A DNA stretch of 64,000 nucleotides from assembly GCA_036752825.1 (NCBI GenBank), contig DAIORV010000003.1, positions 1 through 64,000 of the forward strand, written 5' to 3'. How positions within the stretch are numbered: position 1 is the stretch's first letter; each line of letters begins with the position of its first letter. This DNA is from UBA5177 sp002413265 (GTDB lineage: Bacteria; Chloroflexota; UBA5177). The translations under genes were made by a program, and so were the position numbers. This document shows positions 61,876-64,000 of this stretch, piece after piece. The notes under the pieces are model-generated. The model was not told where the DNA came from and did no database searches. It saw only the letters and a list, made by a program, of their open reading frames with translations.

Positions 61876-62805
61876 TCATAGCACTTCCTCAGTTTGGTGA
61901 TTTATGGTAGCAGCCAGTTCAGCAGGTCCCGCCCGGCGCCACATCGGCGAAAAGTTGAGCCACTGCCCCGGGTAACGTCGGATGAGCGCCTCCATTTCTG
62001 CTACGACGCGGCCGATGTTTTGAAGATCGTCCGACTCCGAATTTTCCGACCGAGTAATAGGTATCGGTCCTATCACGTGAGCTGCGAATGTGTCATCTCC
62101 CCGTCGGATGCCAACACCAAGCAACAATGTCGACCCGGTGCGGCGCGCTAGGGAGACCGGGCCGCGCGGAAGGGCAGTGAATCGCCCGAAAAAGCGCGTC
62201 TCCAGACCTCCGCGTCCGCCTATCATGCGGTCAGCCGCCAGGCCCACGATCTCGCCCGCTCGCAGAGCCCTGATCAGCTCTCGGGGGGCCTGGTCGAGGG
62301 GCACCACCCTCACTCCTTTGCTGGTGCGCAAGTCGACCAGGAAATCAAAAAGCGCCTGCGGCTGCATGCGTTCCACGGGCACAATCATCCGGTATCCGCG
62401 CTGCGCGAGCACCTGGCCAACCATGTCGTAGTTCCCCAAATGCATCGTCGCCAGGACGACTCCCTTACCGCGGGATACGGCCTCCGCCAGGCGATCCCAG
62501 TGATCGATCTCAACCTGTGCTTCAATTTCCGCACCCGTCGTTCTGCGGATGCGCAACGTGTCTATCCAGTTCTTAGCGTCCGTGCGAAAGGCTTCGACCG
62601 CCAAAGGCCTGAGCTTCCGGTCGTTGGGCGAAGTTTCCATCACCACCGCAAGGTTTTCCAACACCGCACGGCGAGGTCTTGAGAAGAGCAGAAATGCGAG
62701 CTTCCCCGCGGAGTCGGACAGCGAATGGGCCACAGATACGGGAATGAGAGGAAGAGCCCAAGCGGCGATTCGCAGGACTACGTACAGTGCGAGGTTGGGG
62801 ATCAT
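61876..62805 (-). CDS. Lauroyl/lysophospholipid acyltransferase family protein (PatA-like), first of two
   Basis: A 309-residue HtrB/LpxL/PatA-type acyltransferase with one N-terminal helix. The catalytic H-x4-D/E motif is HLGNYD; family motif FSPMW lies near the C-terminus. In the pim cluster such enzymes acylate mannose of phosphatidylinositol mannosides. ATGA overlap with the upstream homologue. The two products are about 30 percent alike by eye and probably arose by duplication. Confidence 0.85.
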   Translation of the reverse strand: MIPNLALYVVLRIAAWALPLIPVSVAHSLSDSAGKLAFLLFSRPRRAVLENLAVVMETSPNDRKLRPLAVEAFRTDAKNWIDTLRIRRTTGAEIEAQVEIDHWDRLAEAVSRGKGVVLATMHLGNYDMVGQVLAQRGYRMIVPVERMQPQALFDFLVDLRTSKGVRVVPLDQAPRELIRALRAGEIVGLAADRMIGGRGGLETRFFGRFTALPRGPVSLARRTGSTLLLGVGIRRGDDTFAAHVIGPIPITRSENSESDDLQNIGRVVAEMEALIRRYPGQWLNFSPMWRRAGPAELAATINHQTEEVL

Positions 62806-63731
62806 CTCTCCCCGGAACCTGTGGGCAACGCCTCACCGGCTCCGATCCCGACCGGGCTCTGCGCCGGCGGCCACATCGGGCGAAACATATACCACTGATC
62901 GGGTCTCGCACGAACTACCGATTGCAGAATGTCTATGAGCCTTTGCATGATCGCTTGAAGGTCCTTGTCCTTCTCTCCGGTTGCAGTCCATGTCACGGGC
63001 GGATAGATCACGCTTTCAAACGAGCGATCGGGCTGGCGGTACATGAACACCGGAAGTAAGGCTGCCCCCGTTTTCATGGCGAGGAGTGCTGGACCGGCCG
63101 GCACCGCGGTCTCACGGCCGAAGAAGCGAACGGGAACGCCTTTGTCTCGTTGGACGGGACGGTCGAACAGCATGGTCAACGTGCCACCTGAACGGAGCAC
63201 CCGGAACATCTCACGGACGTTGCTTACGCCGACCAGATTGATACCTTTCTCGCGTCGCTTCCGCTGGATCAAGCGGTCGAGATACTCGGGTCGGAAGGTG
63301 TCGTATACGGCGTGGAAATCTGTGAAATCCGCGAGTCGCAGCCCACCCACTTCGATCGTCCCGAAATGCGCGCTGGCCAGAATCACCCCTTTGCCTTCGT
63401 CCAGTGCATCCTGCAGATTTTCAAGCCCCGTGATCTTCATGGAGGCCACGGTCTTGTGCTCCGAGTCGAGGTTGGGAAGATCGAGAAATTCCACCAGGTA
63501 CTTACAGTAATTGCGTATCGACTTCAGCGCGAAATGTCTGACGCGCGGATCTCGAGGAGGCAGGTCAAGCACGGTCGCCGTGTTTGCCAGAAGCACATTT
63601 CGCTTGTCCCCCCAAAGTCCCCAGACGAAGAAGACAAGGTCGCCCACGGCGGTACCGATTAGGTAGCGCCACGGGCGAGGAATGAAACGGGAGAGGAAGG
63701 CGCCTACCTGAATGACCAGATACAGCGCCAT
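62802..63731 (-). CDS. Lauroyl/lysophospholipid acyltransferase family protein, second of two
   Basis: A 309-residue paralogue. Catalytic motif HFGTIE (H-x4-E, as in PatA); other conserved parts are LFDRPVQRDKGVPVRFFG, GPALLAMKTGAALLPVF and WYMFRPMWPP. ATG 63731 was chosen since homology and an N-terminal amphipathic/hydrophobic helix (MALYLVIQVGAFLSRF) start there; the longer frame to 63962 is antisense-like noise. It starts 8 bp after the inositol-phosphate synthase stop. Confidence 0.86.
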   Translation of the reverse strand: MALYLVIQVGAFLSRFIPRPWRYLIGTAVGDLVFFVWGLWGDKRNVLLANTATVLDLPPRDPRVRHFALKSIRNYCKYLVEFLDLPNLDSEHKTVASMKITGLENLQDALDEGKGVILASAHFGTIEVGGLRLADFTDFHAVYDTFRPEYLDRLIQRKRREKGINLVGVSNVREMFRVLRSGGTLTMLFDRPVQRDKGVPVRFFGRETAVPAGPALLAMKTGAALLPVFMYRQPDRSFESVIYPPVTWTATGEKDKDLQAIMQRLIDILQSVVRARPDQWYMFRPMWPPAQSPVGIGAGEALPTGSGER

Positions 63732-63739
63732 CGCGGCCC

Positions 63740-64000
63740 CTAACTCACGCTGGGAGCGGGGACGGCGGCGTCGACTCGCGCGGTGGCGCTGATGAAAGCC
63801 TCGGTCATCTCGCGGGCCTGCTCGTCCTTGTATTGAATGGGTGGGGACTTCATGAAGTAGGACGCCGGTCCTTCGAGGGCGCCCGAGATGCCGTGGTCTA
63901 GCCCCAGCTTGCAGCACCGGACAGCGTCGATTACCACGCCCGCAGAGTTGGGCGAGTCCCACACCTCGAGCTTCAGCTCGACGTTGAGCGGCACATCGCC
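63740..64000 (-). CDS. ino1: Inositol-3-phosphate synthase, C-terminal part
   Basis: The frame is open at the window edge. The C-terminal part shows LKLEVWDSPNSAGVVIDAVR and GALEGPASYFMKSPP, which are the diagnostic end of myo-inositol-phosphate synthases (actinobacterial/archaeal-type). It isomerises glucose-6-phosphate to inositol-3-phosphate, the head group for the lipids made by the downstream genes. It is the first seen gene of that operon. Confidence 0.92.
   Translation of the reverse strand, partial: GDVPLNVELKLEVWDSPNSAGVVIDAVRCCKLGLDHGISGALEGPASYFMKSPPIQYKDEQAREMTEAFISATARVDAAVPAPSVS

Overview
The window is dense bacterial chromosome (moderately high GC) with little non-coding DNA. 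Genes lie in short operons on both strands, many with 4-bp start/stop or stop/stop overlaps. No phage, insertion sequence, plasmid gene or CRISPR array was seen. Several traits point to a Gram-positive-type (Terrabacteria) lineage, either actinobacterial or Chloroflexota/Dormibacterota-like: an HspR/HAIR-controlled dnaK-grpE-dnaJ-hspR-clpB operon, a mec-cysO-cysM cysteine cluster, a phosphatidylinositol/mannoside lipid cluster, a sortase, GatCAB, a seven-iron ferredoxin and a GAAC-N4-GTTC SOS-type box. The exact phylum cannot be read from the sequence alone.

Layout. 1-5 kb: end of glmS, a PucR-type regulator, flavin reductase, glnA and a PAC2 protein. 5-15 kb: surface-polysaccharide genes (membrane glycosyltransferase, flippase, WecG/TagA enzyme), alkaline-phosphatase-superfamily enzymes and ATP sulfurylase. 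15-20 kb: glpK, gap, fmt, DUF503, a GNAT acetyltransferase. 20-24 kb: pruA and the mec-cysM-cysO cluster, then a small unknown gene under an SOS-type box. 24-31 kb: UbiA prenyltransferase, alpha/beta hydrolase, metK, a degenerate phosphatase-superfamily membrane protein, an aminotransferase, an MBL hydrolase and a ferredoxin. 31-40 kb: a second glycan locus (GT9, WecG/TagA, nucleotide-sugar dehydrogenase, WecA/TagO-like transferase, PAP2, SDR, methyltransferase, membrane glycosyltransferase). 40-48 kb: ProC-like protein, UspA, small unknown proteins, tRNA-His, sortase, tRNA-Val, gatCAB. 48-58 kb: the chaperone operon and lon. 58-64 kb: selD, a DUF1611 protein, and a CDP-alcohol phosphatidyltransferase / GT4 / two acyltransferases / inositol-phosphate synthase cluster.

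The most striking result is that selD is itself a selenoprotein gene. The full-length frame starts at 58843 behind a strong ribosome binding site, reads an in-frame TGA exactly at the catalytic Cys/Sec position, and the TGA is followed at once by a SECIS-like hairpin. A conventional ORF call would truncate it. Other points of note: two glycan genes that appear to lack an ATG/GTG/TTG start, a phosphodiesterase paralogue that has lost its metal ligands, five convergent gene pairs sharing their stop codons in a CTAG/CTAA tetranucleotide, a DnaJ with half the usual zinc repeats, and several perfect dyads over promoters of housekeeping genes (glnA, glpK, gap, metK, lon).
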